From Paenibacillus spiritus (GTDB lineage: Bacteria > Bacillota > Bacilli > Paenibacillales > Paenibacillaceae), in NCBI RefSeq assembly GCF_008710135.1, contig NZ_VYKK01000007.1, positions 62,001 through 126,000 of the forward strand: 64,000 nt of DNA, given 5' to 3'. The position numbers were made by a program, and so were the translations under genes. The first letter of the stretch is position 1. Each line of letters begins with the position of its first letter. The notes beneath the pieces are model-generated. The model saw only the letters and a list, made by a program, of their open reading frames with translations. It searched no databases and had not been told where the DNA came from. Shown here piece by piece: positions 8,836 through 17,200 of the stretch.

Positions 8836-9696
8836 TCATTTGCCTCCGCCGGCGAGTTGCAGCGGCGCTCCGTTCTCCTTCAGCCGTGCCAGAATACGGC
8901 GCTTGCGGTACAGGACGGCGGCGGCTTCGCCGACGCTCTTCAGCGTCTCCCGGTTGTTGTAGGCGCCTAGGACGACGCCGACGACCGGAACGGCCTGCAT
9001 CACTTTCTTCGTGGCGAAGCTGTCCCGGTAGGCGGCGATTACTTCCCGCCAGCCCTGGATATCGGAGACCGAGCTGCGGCTTGCTGCCCCGAGCCACTCG
9101 CCGCCCGGCCCGGTCTCCCGGGCCAGCACGTCCAGCACCGCCTTCTTGCCGACGACATCGGCGAACGCAAATTGCAGCACCCGGACGGTAAAGACCCGCT
9201 CCGCCTCCTCGGTCGGATCGTAGCCGTAGCAAAGGCCGATCTCCTGGATCGCCTTCAGAGACAGTCCAAGCACGGCCGGAATATCCGCCGCCAAGGTGAA
9301 CAGTCCGCCAAAGCCCGTTGTCGCTCCTTGTACCGTCGCCGTATTGCTTCCGCTGCGGCCGATCCGCTCCGCCGCCTCGTCCATGACGCGGAGCGGATAA
9401 GGGCCGGTTCCGCTGCCGCCCCGCTCGCGGGACAGCTTCTCCATCAGTGCGCCGACCTTGCGTCCGGCCACCAGATAATTGCCGCCGTACTGAATATAGC
9501 GGCCCAGCTCGTCCAGCACCCGGCCGGTCTTGTCGCGGATGACTTCCGGCGTAATTTTGTCGAGCAGCTTGAACGGAAGCCTGGTGATCCGGTCCCGAAG
9601 CTTCACGCGCTTCTGTTCCTTCTCCCACCGGCGCACCTCTCCAAGCGCCTCTATCAATTCTACCCGCGTCTCCAGCCGGTAATCCTGTATTGCCAT
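8836..9696 (-). CDS. EcsC family protein
   Basis: A 286-residue protein with the EcsC-family pattern: a charged N-terminal helix, a short amphipathic region around KLLDKITPEVI, and a hydrophobic core FGGLFTLAADIPAVLGLSLK followed by GLCYGYDP. In Bacillus, EcsC is encoded with an ABC transporter (EcsAB); this copy stands alone. The biochemical role of the family is not established. ATG 9696 follows GAGGGGCGATCC, a reasonable ribosome binding site. Confidence 0.85.
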   Translation of the reverse strand: MAIQDYRLETRVELIEALGEVRRWEKEQKRVKLRDRITRLPFKLLDKITPEVIRDKTGRVLDELGRYIQYGGNYLVAGRKVGALMEKLSRERGGSGTGPYPLRVMDEAAERIGRSGSNTATVQGATTGFGGLFTLAADIPAVLGLSLKAIQEIGLCYGYDPTEEAERVFTVRVLQFAFADVVGKKAVLDVLARETGPGGEWLGAASRSSVSDIQGWREVIAAYRDSFATKKVMQAVPVVGVVLGAYNNRETLKSVGEAAAVLYRKRRILARLKENGAPLQLAGGGK

Positions 9697-9818
9697 TATA
9701 AGGATCGCCCCTCATGGCGGCTCTGCCGCCGAGTCTAAACGCCCATGCGTTCAGAACGTTATTACCCCGTCGGCCCCGGTCCGCCTCTCCCTATTCCAGT
9801 CCGTTCCAAGTCCGTTCC

Positions 9819-10097
9819 TCAGTCCGTTCCGTGCATCTGCCGCAGCCGGGCGAGCCGCTCCTTCTCATCCTGGAGCATATCCTCGGCCAGATCGACGCCC
9901 TGTCCGCCAATGGAGCCTTCAGGCGCATGCCGGACCGCTTCCTCGGCATGCTCGAGACTGTTCTCGGCCTGCCGGAGCATCGCTTCCGTCGGGTGGCTCA
10001 TGGCTTGGGTGACGGCATTGTGCAGCCGGGTTACCGAATCCTCCGCCTGATCGACCGTACTGTTGGTGCGCTGGCTTGATTCATAATGTCGGGTCAT
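9819..10097 (-). CDS. Small hydrophilic protein, function unknown
   Basis: A 92-residue charged protein with no TM segment and probable helical content (QAEDSVTRLHNAVTQAM, RQAENSLEHAEEAVRH). I do not recognise a family. The open frame extends to 10202, but ATG 10097 is preferred because AAAGGAAG lies about 10 bases upstream and the preceding residues look non-coding. It resembles small stress or spore-associated helical proteins, which is only a guess. The 250 bp beyond its start are AT-rich and contain no gene. Confidence 0.55.
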   Translation of the reverse strand: MTRHYESSQRTNSTVDQAEDSVTRLHNAVTQAMSHPTEAMLRQAENSLEHAEEAVRHAPEGSIGGQGVDLAEDMLQDEKERLARLRQMHGTD

Positions 10098-10348
10098 GAA
10101 TGCGGCACTTCCTTTCTCTTCTGTCTTCGGAACAGGCTTAGGATGTATGGAAGAAGCATTTTTAATACATTTCATCCTGCTATGTAAACTGGCAGTCCCC
10201 AATCAAAATTCATCCTAATTAAACTTTTGCAATATGGAGGCAACGATGATTATTCTAATTTTATTGTCGGTTATGCATGTCAATTGCACCCAATGATTTA
10301 ATATGAGTATGACAGATACTCAAAGAAAAGAAAGGAGCGTAATCCGTA

Positions 10349-10903
10349 ATGCCCAAACTGCTGAACATGACGCTTACTGCACTTAAACAGAGGATTGAGA
10401 AAAACCCAGTTTACAGCATACAAAGAAGCTATGGGTTCGGTATGGAATGTACGTTCACATGGTCTAAACCTGCAAGCATACAAGCAATCAACCAGTTTGA
10501 AGAAGCGTATGGGTTTGTTTTGCCGGAGGACTACAAAGCCTTCTTGACGCTGCATAATGGCGCGGAGCTTTTTCAAGATATAGGCTCTGATTCGCCCCAT
10601 TGGCATATTTTTGGGCTTGATGAGATTGAGGATGCGCTAGAACGCTATCCAACTCCAGCTCATGTGTATATCATCGCAAAGTATGATCAAACATTAATAG
10701 GTGTCGATAACACCCGGGTAAAAATGGGGGCTAAAAGTTATCTGCTGGATCAATCCACCTATACCTCTGCAAGGGATGATCCCGAGCCTATGTCTTTAAA
10801 CTTCGAGCTTTGGCTGGACCGATTAATTGCTGCTCAAGGGGACCATTACTGGTTTTGGAATCACATTGATCCTAACAATATGTTTGACGGCTTCCCCGAA
10901 TAA
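10349..10903 (+). CDS. SMI1/KNR4 (SUKH) domain protein
   Basis: A 184-residue soluble protein with the SUKH core: SIQAINQFEEAYGFVLPEDYKAF, then LTLHNGAELF and a C-terminal Trp-rich tail. SUKH proteins commonly act as immunity proteins against contact-dependent or secreted nuclease toxins, though some have other roles. No toxin gene is adjacent. AAGGAG lies about 11 bases before ATG 10349. The gene and its flanks are visibly richer in A+T than their neighbours, suggesting acquisition as an orphan immunity gene. A short inverted repeat (GAGTAT/ATACTC, 10305-10321) lies just upstream. Confidence 0.85.
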   Translation: MPKLLNMTLTALKQRIEKNPVYSIQRSYGFGMECTFTWSKPASIQAINQFEEAYGFVLPEDYKAFLTLHNGAELFQDIGSDSPHWHIFGLDEIEDALERYPTPAHVYIIAKYDQTLIGVDNTRVKMGAKSYLLDQSTYTSARDDPEPMSLNFELWLDRLIAAQGDHYWFWNHIDPNNMFDGFPE

Positions 10904-11041
10904 AATATCGGAAGCATCGGCCTTTGTCCTGAATTTCTGGATAGAGGCTTTTTCGTTTGATTTCTATTATGCTTACTTCCAGTAGCCGAAGGGTAGTATA
11001 CAGATGAACTATTAATAAAGGTTCTTAAGGAGGAACTTATA

Positions 11042-12022
11042 ATGACGGATTATGTACCGCGCAGCCGCAGCGGCGAACCGCTGCACACTGCGCTTGCCGG
11101 ACAGGCCGTAGACGCCATCGAAGGGCTGTCCGGCAGACACCCCGGCTTCCGCCGCGCCCATGCCAAGGGCATCTGCTGCGCCGGCGTCTTCAAGGCGAGC
11201 GGCGAGGCGGGGCATCTGACGACGGCAGCCCATCTGCAGGCCGGCGAATATCCGGTGACGGCCCGCTTCTCGGGCAGCTCCACCGATCCGGCGTTAGCCG
11301 ACCTGCTGTCGCCGGCCAAAGGGCTGGCGGTCCGGTTCGAGCTTCCGGAAGGGGAGGTCGCCAATCTGGTGGCGACGACGGTTCCGGTCTTTTTTGCCCG
11401 GACGCCGGAATCCTTCGTGGAGATCGTCAAGGCGGCTCATCACGCCCGGGAGAAGCTGACCGGCAAGCTGGAGCTGCTGAAAGAATTGGCGGTCCATTTC
11501 ACCGAAGCCAAAGAAAGCGCGCTGGCGATTCACCGTCTGAAGCCGCCTGCAAGCTACGGGACATGCCGGTACTTCGCGATTCATGCCTATTTCCTGGTCG
11601 ATGCCGGCGGCAATCGGCGGCCGGTCAAGTTCGAATGGCTGCCGGAGGCGGGCGAGCACCCGCTGAATGCGGAAGAAGCGGCGGCGAAGAGCCCCGACTA
11701 TCTGGAGGAGGAGATCGCCGCGCGCTTGAAGAACGGGCCGGTGAACTTCCAACTGAGCCTGGTCCTCGGCCAGGAAGGCGATCCGACGGATGATCCGACC
11801 CGGGTCTGGCCGGAAGACCGTCCGCGCATCCCGGCAGGTACGCTGACCTTGACCGAAGCGGTGCCCGAGCCCGAAGGACTGGTCATGGACCCTACCGCCG
11901 TTCCCGCTGGCATCGCGCTGTCGGACGATCCCATCCTGAATTTCCGCCGCGCCGCCTACGCCAATTCGCTGGAGCGCCGCACCCGGGAAGAAGCCGGAAG
12001 TGAAGACGGCCCCCTCGCCTGA
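11042..12022 (+). CDS. Catalase-family heme peroxidase (SrpA-like mini-catalase)
   Basis: A 326-residue heme enzyme expected to decompose peroxides in the cytoplasm. The distal His is in FRRAHAKGICC (about residue 40), followed by ARFSGSSTDP and the VPVFFARTPESF segment typical of this short subgroup. The proximal heme-ligand Tyr is in FRRAAYANSLERR near the C-terminus. There is no signal peptide. At 326 residues it lacks the C-terminal parts of full-length catalases (about 480 or more). AAGGAGGAAC precedes ATG 11042. It is monocistronic and ends at a long bidirectional hairpin. No PerR box was recognised upstream. Confidence 0.88.
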   Translation: MTDYVPRSRSGEPLHTALAGQAVDAIEGLSGRHPGFRRAHAKGICCAGVFKASGEAGHLTTAAHLQAGEYPVTARFSGSSTDPALADLLSPAKGLAVRFELPEGEVANLVATTVPVFFARTPESFVEIVKAAHHAREKLTGKLELLKELAVHFTEAKESALAIHRLKPPASYGTCRYFAIHAYFLVDAGGNRRPVKFEWLPEAGEHPLNAEEAAAKSPDYLEEEIAARLKNGPVNFQLSLVLGQEGDPTDDPTRVWPEDRPRIPAGTLTLTEAVPEPEGLVMDPTAVPAGIALSDDPILNFRRAAYANSLERRTREEAGSEDGPLA

Positions 12023-12026
12023 ATGA

Positions 12027-12070
12027 AACCGGCGGCGTCCGCCCGGAATACCCGGAGGACGCCGCCGGTT
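12027..12070. terminator. Bidirectional hairpin between mini-catalase and LTA synthase genes
   Basis: A 14-bp perfect stem: AACCGGCGGCGTCC (12027-12040) pairs with its complement at 12057-12070. The genes on either side converge and end within 10 bp of it. T-tracts are short on both sides. Confidence 0.75.
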
Positions 12071-12079
12071 TCAGATGCG

Positions 12080-13912
12080 CTAGAACATCAGCTTGGCGCT
12101 GTACTGCTTCCCTTCCAGCAGATCGTACTCGACCAGCCGGTAGTCGCTTAGAAGCGCCTCCTGCTCCGGGGTCAGCTTCCGAATCTCATTACCGCCGGAG
12201 CCGATCCGGACGCTTCCCGAAAGACCCGGCAGCTCGGCCTTGACCCGGTCCAGCAGCTGATAGAACGGCGGCTCGGCAAGGCCGGCCCGCCGAAAAACTT
12301 CGGGTCCGAGAAAGGCGGGACTCAGCGTCCCGGTTCCTTCGGCCCCGATATCGAAGTTGGCCAGAAGCATCAGCTTCGTCTCATGCTTGAGCCGGGGCTT
12401 GGCGTCCCAGCCGGCTTCGGCATAGATACCGGCGGAGAGCGCCGGAAGGTGGTCGCCCCAGAAGACGGCCACGGTCCGGCGGGGCAGCTCCTTGAGCTCT
12501 TTTGCCAGCTCGGCCAGCGCCTCGTCCGTCAGCTTCGTATCCTGCGCATATGTCTCCAGCTCCTTCCGGTACGCCTCCTTGCCGCCTGAAACGGCAATCG
12601 TGTTGGGTCCGTTCTTCCCGGACGTGAACGGAAAATGATTCTGCATCGTCACCAGGTGCAGAAACGCCGGTCCTTTCGACGCTCTCAGCTCGCGCACCGC
12701 CTCCTGCACGGCAGCTAAGTCGCTGATGTACCCGCCAGGGGTCATCCGCGCCGCCTTCGGCAGATCCTTCTCCGAGGTGAACCGGTCGAACCCGAGCATC
12801 GGGTAGACCCGGTTGCGGTTATAGAACGTATCGTCGAACGGATGTAGCGCGAGCGCAGCGTAGCCCCTCTGCTTCAGAATGCTGACGATGGAGGGCAGCG
12901 AGGACATTTTCACCAGACGCTGTTGGAACGGGACCGAACCGTCATTCAAAAAATACATCGAGAGCCCTGTCAGGGCCTCGAATTCCACATTGGCCGTGTT
13001 GCCCCCGAACTCGGGGGACAGCAGATACCCGGACGGCGACGATTTCGCCGCTCCGTGGATGAAGACCAGCGGGTCCGCGCTGAAGGAATAGCCGGGCAGC
13101 CGGGTCGGATCAAAGAAAGCCTCGTCCATCATGAACAGAATATCGGGCATCTTCGCGTCCTGTTCGGCTTGGGTCCCTCCGGTTGGCGCCGGATTTGCCG
13201 CTTCGGAGCCGTTCCCGCCATACTTGGCGGCAATTCGCAGGATCGCCTCCCGGCTGTACCCGTCCGGCTTCTCCATTACGTTCTGGTGCAGATTGCCGGC
13301 AAAAGCGAACAGAAAGCCGTTCTGGGTATAGTTGACCTTCTGGTTCCAGTACAAATTCTCATAGTGAAGCGAGGAAGCCAGGCTGGAGCCGCTGCCGACT
13401 ACAAACAGAAAGCCTCCGGCCAGGGCCGCCGAGACGCCGCCAAGCAGCAGACGCCAAGTCAGCCGCATCCGCACCTTCGGCAACTTCCGCATCCCGTAGA
13501 GGAGAAGAACGATAAGGGCAGCAGCGATGGCGATCCATAACGGGGACAGCATCCCTCTGGTGATATGGCGCATCTCGCCGGCATTCTTCAGAAGCATGAG
13601 GTCCCAAGGGAACAGCGGCTCGCCGGTTGTGGCAAGCTTGCGGTTGTCGGCGGTTCCAAGCAGCACCACTACAGCAACGGCCAGCAGCGGGCCGGGGTAG
13701 CCCCCTGGGACAAGCGCCGCGAACAGCAGCAGCAGAAAGAAGAGAAACAGACTTCCCGCGAGATAGAGAGCCGGATATCGGGCCACCCAGTCCGCCACCG
13801 CCCCGAATTTCATTCCAAGAGAAGCGGCCTGGAGAAAGATATTCAGCATGCAACCGGCCAGGAGCAAACTCCCGCCCCACAGGGCCGTCCCCCGGAGTCG
13901 TCCGCGAAACAT
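12080..13912 (-). CDS. LTA synthase family protein (membrane sulfatase fold)
   Basis: A 610-residue membrane enzyme that probably transfers glycerol phosphate from phosphatidylglycerol to a cell-wall polymer or glycolipid. Five TM segments lie in the first 190 residues, followed by an extracellular alkaline-phosphatase/sulfatase domain. That domain contains PDILFMMDEAFFDPT (metal ligand), the likely nucleophile Thr in GGNTANVEFEALTG and the metal-binding FWGDHLPAL. The order matches LtaS/MdoB enzymes, but the motifs resemble Paenibacillus variants more than classical LtaS. ATG 13912 follows AAAGGGGG by 8 bases; an earlier ATG at 13933 lacks a site. Confidence 0.88.
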   Translation of the reverse strand: MFRGRLRGTALWGGSLLLAGCMLNIFLQAASLGMKFGAVADWVARYPALYLAGSLFLFFLLLLFAALVPGGYPGPLLAVAVVVLLGTADNRKLATTGEPLFPWDLMLLKNAGEMRHITRGMLSPLWIAIAAALIVLLLYGMRKLPKVRMRLTWRLLLGGVSAALAGGFLFVVGSGSSLASSLHYENLYWNQKVNYTQNGFLFAFAGNLHQNVMEKPDGYSREAILRIAAKYGGNGSEAANPAPTGGTQAEQDAKMPDILFMMDEAFFDPTRLPGYSFSADPLVFIHGAAKSSPSGYLLSPEFGGNTANVEFEALTGLSMYFLNDGSVPFQQRLVKMSSLPSIVSILKQRGYAALALHPFDDTFYNRNRVYPMLGFDRFTSEKDLPKAARMTPGGYISDLAAVQEAVRELRASKGPAFLHLVTMQNHFPFTSGKNGPNTIAVSGGKEAYRKELETYAQDTKLTDEALAELAKELKELPRRTVAVFWGDHLPALSAGIYAEAGWDAKPRLKHETKLMLLANFDIGAEGTGTLSPAFLGPEVFRRAGLAEPPFYQLLDRVKAELPGLSGSVRIGSGGNEIRKLTPEQEALLSDYRLVEYDLLEGKQYSAKLMF

Positions 13913-13994
13913 AAGCGAATCCCCCTTTATCATCTTAATCTCCTGAGTATACGCCTATCCCTTTTAAAATTCCTCCATTCTCCTAAATCGGCAA

Positions 13995-14023
13995 TTGTAT
14001 CTCTATCAAAGGGGTGCTATAAT
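13995..14023 (+). promoter_or_regulatory. Promoter of the amylase/pullulanase gene
   Basis: TTGTAT (13995-14000), a 17-bp spacer and extended -10 TGCTATAAT (ending 14023). Predicted transcription start is near 14030, giving a leader of about 235 bases that carries two operator-like sites. Confidence 0.6.
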
Positions 14024-14038
14024 TTTCTAAACTTTATG

Positions 14039-14053
14039 ATGCAAACGTTTGCA
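14039..14053. promoter_or_regulatory. cre / LacI-family operator, site 1
   Basis: ATGCAAACGTTTGCA matches the Bacillus CcpA cre consensus at every fixed position, and its inner 14 bases are a perfect palindrome. It lies about 10-24 bases after the predicted transcription start, a typical repressor roadblock position for CcpA or a MalR-like LacI protein. Confidence 0.7.
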
Positions 14054-14146
14054 AAATAATACCACTTTCCTGCTTATAACATGTCACTTTTCCTTTCTAA
14101 GCTTATTCCTCCCACTTTCTGACATGCTGCTCTTGTGCAACTTGGT

Positions 14147-14161
14147 GTGCAAACGTTCGCC
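14147..14161. promoter_or_regulatory. cre / LacI-family operator, site 2 (imperfect)
   Basis: GTGCAAACGTTCGCC repeats the core of the upstream site 108 bp further on, with mismatches at the ends. Two sites at this distance could allow looping by a tetrameric LacI-type repressor. Confidence 0.5.
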
Positions 14162-14263
14162 CTACTTCTAAATGGAGGTGTTGTTTGGCACTGCCCGTCT
14201 ATTCCTTACCTGATGCAACGCTCCTATGTTAACGCTTACTTAATTATTCATTCGAGAGGGGTT

Positions 14264-17200
14264 ATGTCATCCATGCACGTCAAGCAAGCCTATAAGCGCC
14301 GAGGTCTCCGGTTCTGGTCCTGTGCGCTGATTCTGTCTCTGATCCTCGGCCTCTTCCCCGCAGCTCCGGCAGTTCATGCCGACTCTGCACACCCGGACGC
14401 GGCAACCTTAACCAGCCCAGTCTTCGGACTGGACGAAGCCGGAACGGTAACCGCTACCGTGTACCGCGTAACGGACAGCAACGTTACGAAGCAGTATATT
14501 AACGGGAATTTTAGCGGATGGAGTTTTACTGCCATGACGCAAGGGGATCAGGTCTCCGATCAGGGCGTATCCAAGAATACCTTCTACTACACATTTACCA
14601 CTGCACAGTTACAGGCACAGGGTTGCAGTGTGGAATATAAGTTTATGCCCGAGCAATCCTGGGACGTCTCTCTGGTGGACCCGCTCAACCCGAGCAAGAC
14701 TTCAGGCGGGAACTCGCTCGTTTCGGCTATGGCTCTGAGCGCCGCGTCCGATACCGCAGCACCGGGCTCTACGGTTCAGATCAGTGCGGCCCGCAAGCTG
14801 GCCGACGGGACCTCCAAGGATCTGACGGACCTCGCGGTATGGTCGAGCGACACAAGCAGCGTAACCGTCGATAAGGGACGCGTCACGATTCCGGCCGGAA
14901 CCGCTTCCGGGACAGTCGTCAAGATCAGCGCTGCCTATGAGGGATTGACGCTGACCAAGAACCTGACCGTACTTAGCGGAGAGGTGAAGAGTCCCGTCAT
15001 TAACAAGGAAGACGGAACCGTAACGTTCAACAACATCTCCAGCCCCGGACCCGAAGTTTACCTCGCCGGACAGATGAACGGCTGGAGCAGCAGCGCTGCC
15101 AAAATGACTAAAAAGAACGGTGTATACACGGTCACGCTTCCGTTAAGCGCCGGTACTTACGAGTACAAATTTGTTACGGTAAAAGCGGACAAGACCCAGG
15201 ACTGGTTCACCGATCCGCTGAACAGCAAGTCTTCCAACGGGAACTCGGTCGTCTATGTGCCGGGAATCAAGATTACCTCCGATGCCAACATCGTGAAGGG
15301 CAAATCGCTTGACCTGACTGCGCTGCTTGTCAGCGGCACGGATGGCAGTTCGTCGGCCCTGACGCCGACATGGGAACTGGCCGAGCCGAAGGAGGGCGTG
15401 ACGCTGAGCGGCAGCACCCTGAGCGTGGCGGCCAACTATAGCGGCGGCAATAAGGTAACGGTTACCGCCACAAGCGGAGACTATACCGCCAGCCAGACAA
15501 TCACGGTTCTGGATAAAATGTATACCTTCAATCTGCATTATTACCGGGATAAACAAAATTACTCCGGCTGGGATAACTGGATCTGGGGACCCGGCGTTGA
15601 CGGAAAGGCTTACGCCTTCACCGGAACGGATACTGACGGTTTTGCTACCGTATCGGTAACCCTGCCGATTGACACAATCAGTATCCTTCCGCGTCTGGGC
15701 GGAGATGCCTGGACCCAGAAGGACGCCGAACATGGCAATGTCCAAATACCGGCGGGAGCCACCGCGGCGGACGTATGGCTGGTCCAGAACGACAACAAGG
15801 CCTACTTTAACCGCGAAGCTGCTCTGGCCGCCAAGGATGCCATCCCGGCGCCGCGCTACGCCGAAGTGCACTACAAACGCCCTGCCAAAGATTATGAGGG
15901 CTGGAATCTGCATGTGTGGAGTACTGGAGCCGCCGGAGGCGATATTCCGTTCGAATATACTCCCGGCAGCGACTACGCTGTAGCCCGTGTCGAAATAGGC
16001 AGCCGGACAGACAAGTTCGGATTCAAGATCCACCACGGCAAAGAGTGGGAACAGATTGATATCGACTATGACCGCGAGATCAGCACCCCGCTGGACCTGA
16101 CGGTTACAAAAGTGGAAATTACGCAGGGCGTCGGGGCCATTCGGACAATTCCGAGTGTGAACGGTCCTGTGCTGGAAGACGGCGGTATTACGTTCTATTA
16201 CCGGAACAACGAGCTCTATAACCAGGGCCGGATGAATGAACTGACCGCCGCTTCGGTAAGAGTGAAGCTGAACGGGCAGACGGCAGAGTACCCGATGGTC
16301 TATGACAGCGCCAACGAGTACTTCACCTATACCCTGCCGAATCTTCAAGAAGGGGATTACACCTATTCCTTCCTGGTTACCCAGAAGGACAAAGGAACCT
16401 CTGAGATTGTCGATCCCAAGAACAATGCTGGCGGAGTATCCGCTTTTGCTTACCGGAAGCCTTCGGGTACCGTGAACGCCTCGCTGGCCCCGGCCGCCAT
16501 TAGCCCGAACGAGAATACGGTGCTGACGGTGACTTACCAGTTGGAGAACAACACGGCTGTCCGCAGCCTGTCGGTCGATCTGACGCCGGTCGGCGGTCCT
16601 GCCAAGTTCGCCATTGATCCCGAGCTGCTGCAAGGCACAATCGCCGTAACGGACAGCACGGGCGCCGGAGACAAAACGCTGCTGGTTACAGCGGTGGACG
16701 TATACGGCAACAAGCACACCACGCAGGCGAGCCTGACGGTGAAGCCGCGGGTGAATGCGGGCAGCCTGGATTTTGACTGGGACGAGGCCCGGATCTACTT
16801 CCTGCTGACCGACCGCTTCCAGGACGGCGACGCGGGCAACAACGCCAATGTGGACAAGACCAAGATCAACGCCTACCACGGCGGGGATTTCAAAGGTCTG
16901 ACCGGGAAGCTGGATTACATCAAGGACCTCGGTATCAACACGATCTGGATTACGCCGATTGTCGACAACATTGATTTCAATGTGAGCGGAGACGGCGGTA
17001 CTTCCTATGGCTATCACGGCTACTGGACCAAGAATTTCGAAGCGCTTGAAGAGCATCTCGGCAACATGGACGATTTCAAGACGCTGATTAACAGCGCCCA
17101 TGACAAGGGCATCAAGATCATGGTGGACGTTGTCCTGAACCATGCCGGCTATGATCTGAAGGAAACCAGCACCAACCCGAACGTTACCCAGGAAGACAAG

